A stretch of DNA of 64,000 bases, from the NCBI RefSeq assembly GCF_024721605.1, contig NZ_CP102630.1, positions 1,364,001-1,428,000 on the forward strand, read 5' to 3'. This DNA is from Sphingomicrobium flavum (GTDB lineage: Bacteria; Pseudomonadota; Alphaproteobacteria; Sphingomonadales; Sphingomonadaceae). The notes below the pieces were generated by a model. The model had not been told where the DNA came from and ran no database searches. It was given only the letters and a program-made list of their open reading frames with translations. The translations under genes and the position numbers were made by a program. Positions 15,391 to 24,503 of the stretch are shown here, piece after piece (positions within the stretch are counted from its first letter, which is position 1; every line of letters begins with the position of its first letter).

Positions 15391-17943
15391 TTAGTAAATC
15401 CCGCCCTCTCTTTGCAAGAATTCCGCTTCATCGGGCGGTTCAGGCGTTGCGGGCTGCGCGGGGCGCGCGACCACCGGCGCGGATGCAATGGCCGCTGTGT
15501 CTGGCTCTTCCTCCTCGTCGCGGCGGCGGAAGGTGCGGCGCGGCTCGCTATCGGGCTTGAAGGCCTCCCAGATCACCGCGGACTGACGCTCGACGGTGGT
15601 CGGGAAGGTGCCGAACACGCGCTGGCCCGTGGTGCGGTCGATGCGCACCATGCGGATGCCTTCGGGCGCGATGAAGGGCGTCTTGGGGTGATCGGCCAGC
15701 GCCGCTTCGGCGAACATCTGGAAGACCGGCGCGGCGGTATTGCCGCCCTGCGCATAGCCGCCCATGTTCCGGTTATCGTCGTAACCGATATAGGTGCCGG
15801 TCACGATATCGGGGGTGCCGCCGACAAACCAGACATTGGTCGGGCCCGAGGTCGTCCCCGTCTTGCCGAACAGCGGGCGATCGAGCGCGGCGAGGCGCAC
15901 CGCGGTGCCGCGTTCGACTACGCCTTCGAGGATATGCACCATCTGGTAGGCGGCCTGCGCATCGATCAGCTGGCGGCGGCGCTCAGGCGGGCGCGGCATG
16001 GCCCCGCCATCATAATCCTTGGCGTTGCAATTCTCCATCGCAGCGCAGCGATTGTCGGCGCGGAAGATCACCTTGCCCGACCTGTCCTGCACATAGTCGA
16101 TCACGCTGGGGCGGACTTCGCGGCCATGATTGGCAATGATGGCGTAGGCGTTGGTCATGTCCTGCACCGTCACATCACCCGCGCCGAGCGCGATCGAAAG
16201 GTAGCGCGGAAAGTCGCCCAGCCCCAATTTCTTGGCATTTTCGACAACCTTGCCCATGCCTGCCTGACTGGCGGCACGCACGGTCATCAGGTTGCGCGAC
16301 TGTTCCACGCCCCAGCGCAGCGTCTTCGGGCCATTATATCTGCCGTCGAAATTGCGGAAGCATTTGTCGCCTAGACCGGCGCCCTGCCAAACGCAGAATT
16401 GCTGGTCGGGAATCAGCGTCGCCGGTGTGAAGCCGTTCTCAAGCGCCGTCACGTAAACGATCGGCTTGAAGGCAGAGCCGGGCTGGCGCTTGGCCTGCGT
16501 GGCTCGGTTGTAGGATGAACCCGCAACATCGAACCCGCCGACCATGGCATGGACGCGCCCGGTATCGACCGACTGGGCGACGAAGCCGCCGGACACCTGC
16601 GGGATCGAGCGCAGCGCATAGCGATCATTGCCCTCATCCTTGACGACGATGATCATGCCGGGGCGGAACTGGTCGAACGCTACCCCGCCGCGCCCACGCA
16701 CCGGCATGTTGGCCTGCCCGCGCGTCAACGTTGCGGTCTTTCCGCCGACGAAACCGATTGTGGCCTGGCCGGGCCCCTTTTGCAGCACCACGGCCTTTTT
16801 CCAGTCGGCAAAGCCGGTGCCGACGCGCGCCACGCGAAGCTGGCTTTCCCACGGCTCTCCCATGTCGATCGACAGGCCAAGGTCGCTCCAGCCCTTGGGG
16901 CCATCGAAGCGTGCCAATTGTTCGCGCATCGCGATGGCGGCGGCGTCCTGCATCTCGACATTCATCGATGTGCGCACCCAAAGGCCGCCCGAATAGACAC
17001 TGTTGGGACCGTCCTCAGCCTCCTCGCCATATTCAGCGAGCAATTTGCGGCGTACTTCCTCGAGAAAATAGCCGCCGCGCTCCTTGAAGGGCTGGGCGCT
17101 GCCGGTGGGGATCGCGGTGAGTTCGATCCTCGCGGCGCGATCGCGCTCGGCCTGGCTGATATAGCCATTCTCCATCATCTCGCGCAGCACATAGTTGCGG
17201 CGGTTGGTGGCAGCCTGCTTGTGGCGCACGGGGTGATAGTTTGAAGGCCCCTTGGGGATGGCGGCGAGATAGGCGGCCTCGTGCAGCTCCAGCTCGTCCA
17301 CATCCTTGTCGAAATAGGCGCGCGCGGCGGCCTGCACGCCATAGGCGTTGCGGCCCAGGAAAATTTCGTTGAGGTAGAGCGAGAGGATTTCCTCTTTCTC
17401 CAGCGTATCCTCGATCCGGAAAGCCAAAATCGCCTCGCGTATCTTGCGCAGCACCGAATATTCATCGTCGCCCGACAGATTCTTGGCGACCTGCTGGGTG
17501 ATGGTGGAAGAGCCGCGCGAACGCCCGCCATCGGTGATGGTCTTTTGTGTGAATTCAGCGATCGCGGCGGCGAGGCCGCGATAATCGATGCCGCCGTGCG
17601 AAAAGAAATTCTTATCCTCGGCCGAGATGAAGGCCTCTACCACCAGGTCGGGATAATCATCATAGGCCAATTCGACACGGCGCTGGCGGGCATAGGTGGC
17701 GATGGGTTCGCCATCATCGCCGCGCACCATGGTGGGCAGCGCCGGGCGATAATCGAGGATCTCCTGCTTCCCCATCACGCCCTGGGCGAGGTAGATCCAC
17801 AACAAGGCAAAAGCCATCAGCCCGGCAAAGCCCAGCCAGAACAGCCAGCGCAGCCACTTCTTTTCGCGCCATGGGTCGAGGCGCGCATGAACGCGGTTAT
17901 TGAACGCCACCAGGTCGGGCATGGGGATGGACGGCATTTTCAT
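15391..17943 (-). CDS. mrcA: Penicillin-binding protein 1A (bifunctional peptidoglycan synthase)
   Basis: 850 residues from MKMPSIPMPDLV. The frame is open further upstream across the amidase gene, but this ATG gives the expected short cytoplasmic tail. One transmembrane helix (WLFWLGFAGLMAFALLWIYL) follows. The glycosyltransferase domain shows AEDKNFFSHGGIDYRG (catalytic Glu), RGSSTITQQVAKNL and KEEILSLYLNEIFLGRNAYG. The transpeptidase domain has the active serine in GSAFKP (about residue 490), SRN in VEQSRNLMT and KTGTTSG. It makes glycan strands and cross-links them at the outer face of the inner membrane. The lipoprotein amidase lies 46 bp upstream in the same direction, pairing wall synthesis with wall hydrolysis. 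Confidence 0.96.
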   Translation of the reverse strand: MKMPSIPMPDLVAFNNRVHARLDPWREKKWLRWLFWLGFAGLMAFALLWIYLAQGVMGKQEILDYRPALPTMVRGDDGEPIATYARQRRVELAYDDYPDLVVEAFISAEDKNFFSHGGIDYRGLAAAIAEFTQKTITDGGRSRGSSTITQQVAKNLSGDDEYSVLRKIREAILAFRIEDTLEKEEILSLYLNEIFLGRNAYGVQAAARAYFDKDVDELELHEAAYLAAIPKGPSNYHPVRHKQAATNRRNYVLREMMENGYISQAERDRAARIELTAIPTGSAQPFKERGGYFLEEVRRKLLAEYGEEAEDGPNSVYSGGLWVRTSMNVEMQDAAAIAMREQLARFDGPKGWSDLGLSIDMGEPWESQLRVARVGTGFADWKKAVVLQKGPGQATIGFVGGKTATLTRGQANMPVRGRGGVAFDQFRPGMIIVVKDEGNDRYALRSIPQVSGGFVAQSVDTGRVHAMVGGFDVAGSSYNRATQAKRQPGSAFKPIVYVTALENGFTPATLIPDQQFCVWQGAGLGDKCFRNFDGRYNGPKTLRWGVEQSRNLMTVRAASQAGMGKVVENAKKLGLGDFPRYLSIALGAGDVTVQDMTNAYAIIANHGREVRPSVIDYVQDRSGKVIFRADNRCAAMENCNAKDYDGGAMPRPPERRRQLIDAQAAYQMVHILEGVVERGTAVRLAALDRPLFGKTGTTSGPTNVWFVGGTPDIVTGTYIGYDDNRNMGGYAQGGNTAAPVFQMFAEAALADHPKTPFIAPEGIRMVRIDRTTGQRVFGTFPTTVERQSAVIWEAFKPDSEPRRTFRRRDEEEEPDTAAIASAPVVARPAQPATPEPPDEAEFLQREGGIY

Positions 17944-17989
17944 CGCTTGAGCCCAGCATCTAACGGCAAAGTGCGCGGCGCGAAAGCGG

Positions 17990-18847
17990 CTATCGCGCCG
18001 AACGCGCAGCCAGATCGGCTTCGATCGCGCCCGCCAGTGCGCGCACCAGCGGCGCGCGGCCTTCCACGCTGCCCAGCCGCGCCGCATCGGCCTCGTTGGT
18101 GATATAGCCGGCCTCGACCAGCACGCCGGGCGTCTGGGCGCGGCGCAGGACGTGGAAATCGGCCGATTGCTGCGGCGTCGGGCGCAGCGGGACATTGCCC
18201 TCGGCCCGGCGCAGCACGCGGCGCGCAAAGGCGGCCGAAGCGTCCATCTGTTCGCGCAGTGCGAGGTCGGTCAGCAAGGTTTCGACCAGATCGTCATTGG
18301 TGGTGACGACCCGCCCCACCCGCTCGGCCTCCGCCGCTGCCAAGGCCGCCGCTTCCTGCGATGACGCGACGTCGGACAGCGAATAGACCGTCACGCCCAC
18401 CGCATCGGGATTGGGCGCTGAATCCATATGGATGGAGACGAACAGGTCGGCCCCCACTTTCTGTGCGATCAGCGCGCGCTGCTCGAGCGTTAGCGCGGTG
18501 TCGCCATCGCGGGTCAGCGCCACCCGCACCCGGCCGTTGGCGACCAGCGCCGCGCGCACCTCCTTGGCCATGGCGAGGGTGAGGTTCTTTTCGATCAGGC
18601 TGCCCCCCGCGCCCACTGCGCCGCCATCGCGCCCGCCATGGCCGGGATCGATCAGCACCAGCGGCTGGCCCGGCTGCGCCGCCTCGGAAATTTCGACATC
18701 GGCGACCGCATCGGGCAGCGAAACCGTCAATCCGCCCTGCCGCGCCTCGCCTGCCAGCGCCTTTTCCGGTGCATTGTCAGCGCCTTGGCGCGGCTCACCG
18801 CACGCCATCAGCGCAAAAATGGCCAGGAAGGGGGTCGCTCGAAGCAT
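17990..18847 (-). CDS. N-acetylmuramoyl-L-alanine amidase, lipoprotein
   Basis: 285 residues from MLRATPFLAIFALMACGEP. The open frame runs 39 codons further upstream, but only this start gives a lipobox (LMAC), so the enzyme is probably membrane-anchored in the periplasm. The catalytic domain is Amidase_3 (AmiA/B/C type): IDPGHGGRDGGAVG (zinc His), a conserved Glu in LIEKNLTLAMAKE, FVSIHMDSAP (second zinc His) and VEAGYITNEADAARLG (catalytic Glu). It cuts the bond between muramic acid and the stem peptide, mainly for daughter-cell separation. It is located upstream of the PBP1A gene in a probable operon. Confidence 0.93.
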   Translation of the reverse strand: MLRATPFLAIFALMACGEPRQGADNAPEKALAGEARQGGLTVSLPDAVADVEISEAAQPGQPLVLIDPGHGGRDGGAVGAGGSLIEKNLTLAMAKEVRAALVANGRVRVALTRDGDTALTLEQRALIAQKVGADLFVSIHMDSAPNPDAVGVTVYSLSDVASSQEAAALAAAEAERVGRVVTTNDDLVETLLTDLALREQMDASAAFARRVLRRAEGNVPLRPTPQQSADFHVLRRAQTPGVLVEAGYITNEADAARLGSVEGRAPLVRALAGAIEADLAARSAR

Positions 18848-19196
18848 CTGCCCGTTGATGGCCAATGGCAGGGCAATGCGCAAGATTGCGTTGCGAGCGC
18901 CCGCTACCGGTGCTAGGCGACAGTCAACCGGGAAGTTCTTACCCGGAAAAATGCCGAATTCCATGTCCGGAAGATCGGCGCACTAGGTTGACGCTGCATG
19001 ATGTCACAAGACGCAATAACCGAGCTCGCATATCCGCAGAGCCGCGCGTCTTTCGCCCAAAATCGGGTGAGCCTCATTGCAGCAGCAGCGAGCATTTCCA
19101 GACAATCCGCTCCGGCCAGCGCGACCATCGCGCCCGGGGCCGCAATCATGACGTGCGGCACGGGGATTTCCCGACCTCACGTCCGGAGAATATTTA
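18848..19196. promoter_or_regulatory. Divergent amidase/rne intergenic region
   Basis: 349 bp with no convincing gene. It must hold the promoters of the leftward amidase and rightward rne. TTGACG at 18988-18993 is a possible rne -35 box, but no good -10 follows. The distance to the rne start suggests a long leader, which in other bacteria is used for RNase E autoregulation. A GGAG ribosome site sits 8 nt before the rne ATG. Confidence 0.4.
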
Positions 19197-21659
19197 ATGT
19201 CCACGCGCATGCTGATCGACGCGCGCCACCCGGAAGAGACCCGGGTCGCCGTCACCAACGGGAACCGTATCGAGGAATTTGATTTCGAATCCTCGGAGCA
19301 TAAGCAGCTCAAGGGTAACATCTATCTGGCCAAGGTGACGCGGGTCGAACCCTCGCTCCAGGCCGCCTTTGTCGATTATGGCGGCAACCGCCACGGCTTC
19401 CTCGCTTTCAGCGAAATCCACCCCGATTATTACCAGATTCCCAAATCCGACCGCGAAGCTTTGCTGGCCGAAGAGGCCGAGCATGCTGCCGAAGAGCAGC
19501 GCCTGCGCGAAGAGGGTGATGATCTGGAACCGATCGACGGCCATCATGACGATGACGGCAAGGACGATCGCCCCGACGAGCCTGATGAAGCCGGCACCGG
19601 CAGCGATGCCTCCCCGGTCGATGAAAGCGCCGTCCATGAAGTGCGCAAGAAGCGCCAGGCGCTGCGTCGTCGCTACAAGATTCAGGACGTCATCCAGCGC
19701 CGCCAGGTGCTGCTCGTCCAGGTCGTGAAGGAAGAGCGCGGCAATAAGGGCGCGGCGCTCACCACCTATCTCAGCCTTGCCGGTCGCTATTGCGTGCTGA
19801 TGCCCAACACCAGCCATGGCGGCGGCATTTCGCGCAAGATTTCCAACGGCAGCGATCGCAAGCGGCTGAAGCAGATCATGTCCGATCTCAACCTGCCGAC
19901 CTCGATGGGGCTGATCGTGCGCACCGCCGGCCTGTCGCGCACCAAGACCGAGATCAAGCGCGACTTCGATTATCTTGCCCGCCTTTGGGACGAAATCCGC
20001 GAAAAGACGCTGAAAAGCGCGGCCCCTGCCCTCATCTACCGCGACAGCGACTTGGTGAAGCGGGCGATCCGCGATCTTTATTCGCGCGAAATTTCCGAAG
20101 TGCTGGTGGAAGGCGATGACGGTTATACCGCGGCGCGCCGCTTCATGAAGCTGTTGATGCCAAGCCACGTCAAGCGGGTGAAGCAATATGACGAGCCGAC
20201 GCCCATCTTCCAGAAATATGGGATCGAGGACCAGCTGTCAGGGATGTACAATCCCGTCGTCCAGCTGAAATCGGGCGGCTATCTGGTCATCAACCCGACC
20301 GAAGCCCTGGTGTCGATCGACATCAACTCGGGCCGCTCGACCCGCGAACATAATATCGAGCAGACGGCCTTCCAGACCAACCTCGAAGCCGCCGCCGAAA
20401 TCGCCCGCCAGCTGAAGCTGCGCGACATGGCGGGCCTCGTCGTCATCGACTTTATCGACATGGAACAGAACAGCCATGGGCGTAAGGTAGAAAAGGCGAT
20501 GAAGGAAGCCCTCAAGAATGATCGCGCCCGCATCCAGGTGGGCCGTATTTCCAGCTTCGGCCTGATGGAAATGAGCCGCCAGCGCCTGCGCACCGGCGTG
20601 CTCGAAGCTTCCACCCACAGCTGCCCGCATTGCGACGGCACCGGCCTGATGCGCACCGCATCCAGCTCCGGCCTGTCGGCATTGCGCATGATCGAAGATG
20701 AAGCTGCCCGCGGCAAGGGCAACCGCATCCTGCTGCGCGCCGGCCATGAAGCCGCGATCTTCCTGCTGAACAAGAAGCGCGCCGAACTGGCCGAAGTCGA
20801 ACAGCGTTTCGGAGTGATCGTCGAAGTCACCATCGACGAGGCCTTTGAAGGCGCCAAGATGAGCGTTGAGAGCCAGGGCCCGCGTCCGACCCGTCCGCAG
20901 CGTGTCCAGACCAAGCCCGTCCAGATCGACGACGATATGGACGATGTTGACGATATCGAGGACGAAGAAGACGAGGCGGAAGAGCGCACCACTCGCGAAG
21001 AGCGCGACGAGGATGACGATCGTCCAAGGAAGCGTCGTCGCCGCCGTCGTGGCGGCCGTGGCCGCCGTCGTCGCGGACGCGAGGATGGCGAACAGCAGGA
21101 CAATGGCCAGCCCGAACAGGGCGAAGCCGAGGACACAGCCGACGAGCCCAAGGAAGACAAGCCCAAGCGCATGCGTCGCAAGAAGGCCGATCCGGTCGAG
21201 GCGGACTCCCAACCCGAAGCGGAAGAGGACGCCAAGCCCAAGCGTGGCCGTGGTCGCAGGAAGCCCGAAGCTGAAGCTGCCGAGCCTGCCGAGGCCCCCG
21301 CGGACGAGGAGAAGCCCAAGACCCGCCGCCGTCCGCGCGCCAAGAAGGCCGTGGAAGAGGCCAAGGAAGAAGCCGTCGTCGCCGAGGAGAAGCCCAAGGC
21401 GCGCCGTTCGACCAAGAAGAAGGCCGACGAGGCCGACGCCGTCGACGCTCCTGCCAAGAAGTCGGCAGCGAAGAAGAAGGCCCCGGCCAAGAAAAAGGCC
21501 GACGAGGCCGAGGACAAGCCGGCCAAGAAGCCGGCCGCTAGGAAAAAGGCGCCTGCCAAAGCTGCGGACGAGACGCTCGCCGAGCCGGCACCTGCCGAAG
21601 AACCCAAGGCCGATGCCGGCCCGCCTCGCACGGGCTGGTGGCAGAAGACCTTCGGCTGA
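19197..21659 (+). CDS. rne: Ribonuclease E
   Basis: 820 residues. It is the endonuclease that starts mRNA decay and matures rRNA and tRNA. The S1 domain near the N-terminus (GNIYLAKVTRVEPSLQAAFVDYG) is interrupted at residues about 90-145 by an acidic insert rich in Asp/Glu, as in other alphaproteobacteria. The catalytic aspartates lie in VSIDINSGRST and LVVIDFIDM; the zinc link is CPHCDGTG. The C-terminal third is disordered: an arginine-rich patch (RPRKRRRRRRGGRGRRRRG), then alternating acidic and Lys/Ala-rich stretches with PAKKKA-type repeats. It ends TGWWQKTFG; the GWW motif is known in Caulobacter as the PNPase-docking peptide. Confidence 0.97.
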   Translation: MSTRMLIDARHPEETRVAVTNGNRIEEFDFESSEHKQLKGNIYLAKVTRVEPSLQAAFVDYGGNRHGFLAFSEIHPDYYQIPKSDREALLAEEAEHAAEEQRLREEGDDLEPIDGHHDDDGKDDRPDEPDEAGTGSDASPVDESAVHEVRKKRQALRRRYKIQDVIQRRQVLLVQVVKEERGNKGAALTTYLSLAGRYCVLMPNTSHGGGISRKISNGSDRKRLKQIMSDLNLPTSMGLIVRTAGLSRTKTEIKRDFDYLARLWDEIREKTLKSAAPALIYRDSDLVKRAIRDLYSREISEVLVEGDDGYTAARRFMKLLMPSHVKRVKQYDEPTPIFQKYGIEDQLSGMYNPVVQLKSGGYLVINPTEALVSIDINSGRSTREHNIEQTAFQTNLEAAAEIARQLKLRDMAGLVVIDFIDMEQNSHGRKVEKAMKEALKNDRARIQVGRISSFGLMEMSRQRLRTGVLEASTHSCPHCDGTGLMRTASSSGLSALRMIEDEAARGKGNRILLRAGHEAAIFLLNKKRAELAEVEQRFGVIVEVTIDEAFEGAKMSVESQGPRPTRPQRVQTKPVQIDDDMDDVDDIEDEEDEAEERTTREERDEDDDRPRKRRRRRRGGRGRRRRGREDGEQQDNGQPEQGEAEDTADEPKEDKPKRMRRKKADPVEADSQPEAEEDAKPKRGRGRRKPEAEAAEPAEAPADEEKPKTRRRPRAKKAVEEAKEEAVVAEEKPKARRSTKKKADEADAVDAPAKKSAAKKKAPAKKKADEAEDKPAKKPAARKKAPAKAADETLAEPAPAEEPKADAGPPRTGWWQKTFG

Positions 21660-21668
21660 GGATGATCT

Positions 21669-21700
21669 GCGCGCGCCCTGGCCCCGCGCCGGGCGCGCGC
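21669..21700 (+). terminator. Hairpin after rne
   Basis: GCGCGCGCCC and GGGCGCGCGC form a perfect 10-bp stem around a 12-nt loop, 9 nt after the rne stop. Only a short pyrimidine stretch follows, so it may be a weak terminator or an attenuator before the M48 peptidase gene. Confidence 0.55.
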
Positions 21701-21739
21701 TTCACCCGTCATTCATCCATGGCGACTAGTGATCGGCCC

Positions 21740-23119
21740 ATGACCGGCCTTTTCCGTACCATCATCATGATGATGGCAGCACTGATGCTCAGCACCGCGC
21801 TCCTCGTCCGCCCGGCGGCGGCCCAGCAGATCCTGCGCGACGCCGAGACCGAACAATTGTTGCGCGATGCCTCAGCGGACATCATCACTTCTGCGGGGCT
21901 GAGGCCCGAGGATGTCGAGATCGTCCTGATCGGCGACGACAGCATCAACGCCTTCGTGGCCGGCGGGCAAATCGTCTACCTGCATAGCGGGCTGATCACC
22001 GAGGCGGACAATCTCAACCAAGTCCAGGGCGTCATCGCTCACGAAGTCGGCCACATTACCGGCGGCCATATCATCCGCTTCGCCGACGGGCAGAAGCAGG
22101 CGCTTGGCATCACCATCATTTCATTGCTGCTGGGCGCGGCCGCGATGGCGGCGGGCGCGGGCGATGCAGGCATGGGCATCATGGCGGCAGGCCAGCGCGC
22201 AGCGATGGGCCAGTTCCTCGCCTTCACCCGCGCACAGGAAGCCAGCGCCGACCAGGCCGGAGCCAAGTTCCTCGGCGATGCCGGCATTTCGGGCAAGGGC
22301 AGCCTTGAATTCTTCGCCAAGCTGCAGAACCAGGAATATCGGCTGAATATCCCGCAGGAAGACAGCTATAACCGTACCCATCCCTTGTCGCGCGAACGCA
22401 TCGCGGCGCTGACCGATGTCTACCAGGCCTCACCTTATTGGAATCGCCCGACCGACGCCGCCCTCGAAGCCCGCTTCCAGCGCGTGCGCGCCAAATTGCT
22501 TGGGTTCGTCAATCCCGAGCGCGCGCTGCGCGAATTCCCCCACGGCGACCAGAGCGCGCAAGCCCATTTTGCGCGCGCCTATGCCTATCATCGCGGGGTT
22601 CGGCCCGAAGCCTCTCTGAATGAAGTCGAGGCGCTGGAAAACTTGCTGCCCGACAATCCTTATGTGCTGGAAATGAAAGGGCAGTTCCTGCTTGAGAACG
22701 GGCGCCCCGAAGAGGCCATTCCGGCGCTGCGCCGCGCCGTCCAGCTGGCGCCCGACCAGCCGCTGATCGCCACCACCTTCGGCCATGCGCTGGTCGCCTC
22801 CGAAGAACGGGAAAATTACGCCGAGGCCAAGGATCTGCTCAAGGCCGCGGTCACGCGCGACCGGAAGAATCCCTTCGCCTGGTTCCAGCTTGGGGTGATC
22901 TATGCCGCCGAAGGCGATGAGGCCCGCGCATCGCTCGCCAGCGCCGAGCGCCAGCAGATGCTGGGCCAGCACCAGCTTGCCATGGTCAGCGCCAAGCGCG
23001 CCATGAATGGGATCGAAGAAGGCAGTGCGGACTGGATTCGCGCGCAGGATATCTTCATGACGTCGGGTCATGAGGTTCAGGAAAACGAAAAGAACGGCAA
23101 AAAAGAGAGGCGCCGCTAA
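21740..23119 (+). CDS. M48-family metallopeptidase with TPR domain (BepA-like)
   Basis: 459 residues from MTGLFRTIIMMM; an ATG at 21719 would add seven residues. A signal peptide ends near RPAAAQQ. The zinc-protease motif HEVGH lies at residues 101-105, with the third ligand in EASADQAGAKFLG. The C-terminal half contains tetratricopeptide repeats (for example NPYVLEMKGQFLLENGRPEEAIPALRRAV). This layout matches periplasmic BepA/YfgC-type proteases, which help fold or degrade outer-membrane proteins such as LptD and BamA. Its stop overlaps the next ATG (TAATG), so it is translationally coupled to the DsbA-like gene, suggesting joint periplasmic protein quality control. Confidence 0.92.
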   Translation: MTGLFRTIIMMMAALMLSTALLVRPAAAQQILRDAETEQLLRDASADIITSAGLRPEDVEIVLIGDDSINAFVAGGQIVYLHSGLITEADNLNQVQGVIAHEVGHITGGHIIRFADGQKQALGITIISLLLGAAAMAAGAGDAGMGIMAAGQRAAMGQFLAFTRAQEASADQAGAKFLGDAGISGKGSLEFFAKLQNQEYRLNIPQEDSYNRTHPLSRERIAALTDVYQASPYWNRPTDAALEARFQRVRAKLLGFVNPERALREFPHGDQSAQAHFARAYAYHRGVRPEASLNEVEALENLLPDNPYVLEMKGQFLLENGRPEEAIPALRRAVQLAPDQPLIATTFGHALVASEERENYAEAKDLLKAAVTRDRKNPFAWFQLGVIYAAEGDEARASLASAERQQMLGQHQLAMVSAKRAMNGIEEGSADWIRAQDIFMTSGHEVQENEKNGKKERRR

Positions 23120-23829
23120 TGGCCAATAATATGTGGGTTCCGGCCATCGTCGGGGGCGTGGTCGGTGCGCTGGGCATGGCTGCGATCGGCGCCTTTGCAA
23201 TGCCCAGCCTCATCGGCCCCGATATGGTGCGCGAGGCGCTGCTCAATGAACCCGAAATGCTGGTCGAAGCCAGCGACGTGCTGCGCGACCGCCAGTTTGC
23301 GCCCACCATCGATGCCAATCGCGCGTTGTTCGAGACGCCCTTCGCGTCCAGCTTCAAGGGCGCCGAGGATGCCGAAGTCGTGATGGTCGAATTCTTCGAC
23401 TATGCCTGCGGCTATTGCCGCCAGACCAAGCCCGATGTCGAACGGCTGGTCGCCGAGATGCCCGACCTCAAGGTCGTCTATCGCGAGCTGCCGGTGCTCG
23501 GTCCCGACAGCGTGCTGGCAGCCAAGGCATCGCTGGCGGCATCGGAAGCGGGCAAGTTTTCGCAGTTCCACGACCGGCTCTTCGCGCTGGGCGGGCTCAA
23601 CGAGGCCAATCTAACGACCGCGCTGGCCGAAGTCGGGCTCGACATGAGCGCGATCGACAAGCCCGAATATGACGCCGAGATTCAGAAGAATTACGAGCTG
23701 GCCAATCTGATCAATTCGGTCGGCACGCCCACCTTCGTGGTTGGCGACCGCGTCATCCCCGCAGCCGAAGGCTATCGCAGCTACAAGGATGCAATCGAAG
23801 CGGCGCGGCGGGGCAAGAAAGACAGCTAG
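23119..23829 (+). CDS. DsbA-family thiol oxidoreductase
   Basis: 236 residues. An N-terminal hydrophobic segment (VPAIVGGVVGALGMAAIGAF) anchors or exports the protein. A short helical region follows, then a thioredoxin-fold DsbA domain: the active site CGYC is at residues 97-100 (FFDYACGYC) and the cis-proline loop is VGTPTFVVG. This looks like the Com1/BdbD-type single-domain oxidoreductases that introduce or shuffle disulphides in exported proteins. It overlaps the preceding M48 peptidase gene by one base and runs convergently into rlmE, whose stop overlaps its own. Confidence 0.92.
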   Translation: MANNMWVPAIVGGVVGALGMAAIGAFAMPSLIGPDMVREALLNEPEMLVEASDVLRDRQFAPTIDANRALFETPFASSFKGAEDAEVVMVEFFDYACGYCRQTKPDVERLVAEMPDLKVVYRELPVLGPDSVLAAKASLAASEAGKFSQFHDRLFALGGLNEANLTTALAEVGLDMSAIDKPEYDAEIQKNYELANLINSVGTPTFVVGDRVIPAAEGYRSYKDAIEAARRGKKDS

Positions 23830-24503
23830 TCCTCGGCGCGGCCCTTGAAGCCCTGCGCCACCACATACCATTCTGACGAGCCCTTGCGGCTGGCCGGTGG
23901 CTTGGCATGCTTTACCGTCTTGAAGTGGCGTTTGAGCTCGGCCACCAGATGATTGTCCGCGCCCCCTGCCAGCACCTTGGCGACGAAGGCTCCTCCCGGG
24001 CTGAGGACTTCGGTGGCGAACATCAATGCGGCCTCGACCAGCCCCATGGTGCGCAGATGATCGGTCTGGGCATGGCCCACCGTATTGGCTGCCATATCCG
24101 ATAGCACCAGGTCCGCCTCGCCCCCCAACGCCTCGCGCAAGGCTTCGAGGGCGGCATCGTCCATGAAGTCCATCTGAAGGATGGCGACCCCGTCGATCGG
24201 GTCGGTCTCAAGCAGGTCGATCCCCGCCACGCGCGCCTTGGGTGATTTTTGCCGCACGACCTGCGCCCAGCCGCCCGGCGCGATGCCCAGGTCGACCACG
24301 CCCTGAACGCCCTTCAGGAAGCCGAACCGCTCGTCCAGCTCGATCAGCTTGTAGGCGGCGCGGCTGCGATAGCCTTGGGCCTTGGCCTTCTTGACATAAG
24401 GATCGTTGAGCTGGCGCTGAAGCCAGCGGATCGAACTGGCGGTGCGGCGCTTGGCGGTCTTGACCCGCTCCTTGCCGCCCTTGCTGCGCGTGCCCCGGCT
24501 CAC
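23826..24503 (-). CDS. rlmE: 23S rRNA 2'-O-methyltransferase (FtsJ/RrmJ)
   Basis: 225 residues. It methylates the 2'-OH of U2552 in the 23S rRNA A-loop. YRSRAAYKLIELDE carries the first catalytic lysine. The SAM site is VVDLGIAPGGWAQV. DLVLSDMAANTVGHAQTDH contains the catalytic aspartate, FVAKVLAGG the second lysine, and SRKGSSEWYVVAQGF the glutamate, completing the K-D-K-E tetrad. The basic N-terminal tail (MSRGTRSKGGKERVKTAKRR) fits RNA binding. It overlaps the upstream ppx-type gene by ATGA, so both are translated from one mRNA. Confidence 0.95.
   Translation of the reverse strand: MSRGTRSKGGKERVKTAKRRTASSIRWLQRQLNDPYVKKAKAQGYRSRAAYKLIELDERFGFLKGVQGVVDLGIAPGGWAQVVRQKSPKARVAGIDLLETDPIDGVAILQMDFMDDAALEALREALGGEADLVLSDMAANTVGHAQTDHLRTMGLVEAALMFATEVLSPGGAFVAKVLAGGADNHLVAELKRHFKTVKHAKPPASRKGSSEWYVVAQGFKGRAED

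Noticed and set aside
20238-21712. Long Ser/Ala-rich frames antisense to rne
   Set aside because: They mirror the Lys/Ala and Arg-rich tail of RNase E; no ribosome site or family.
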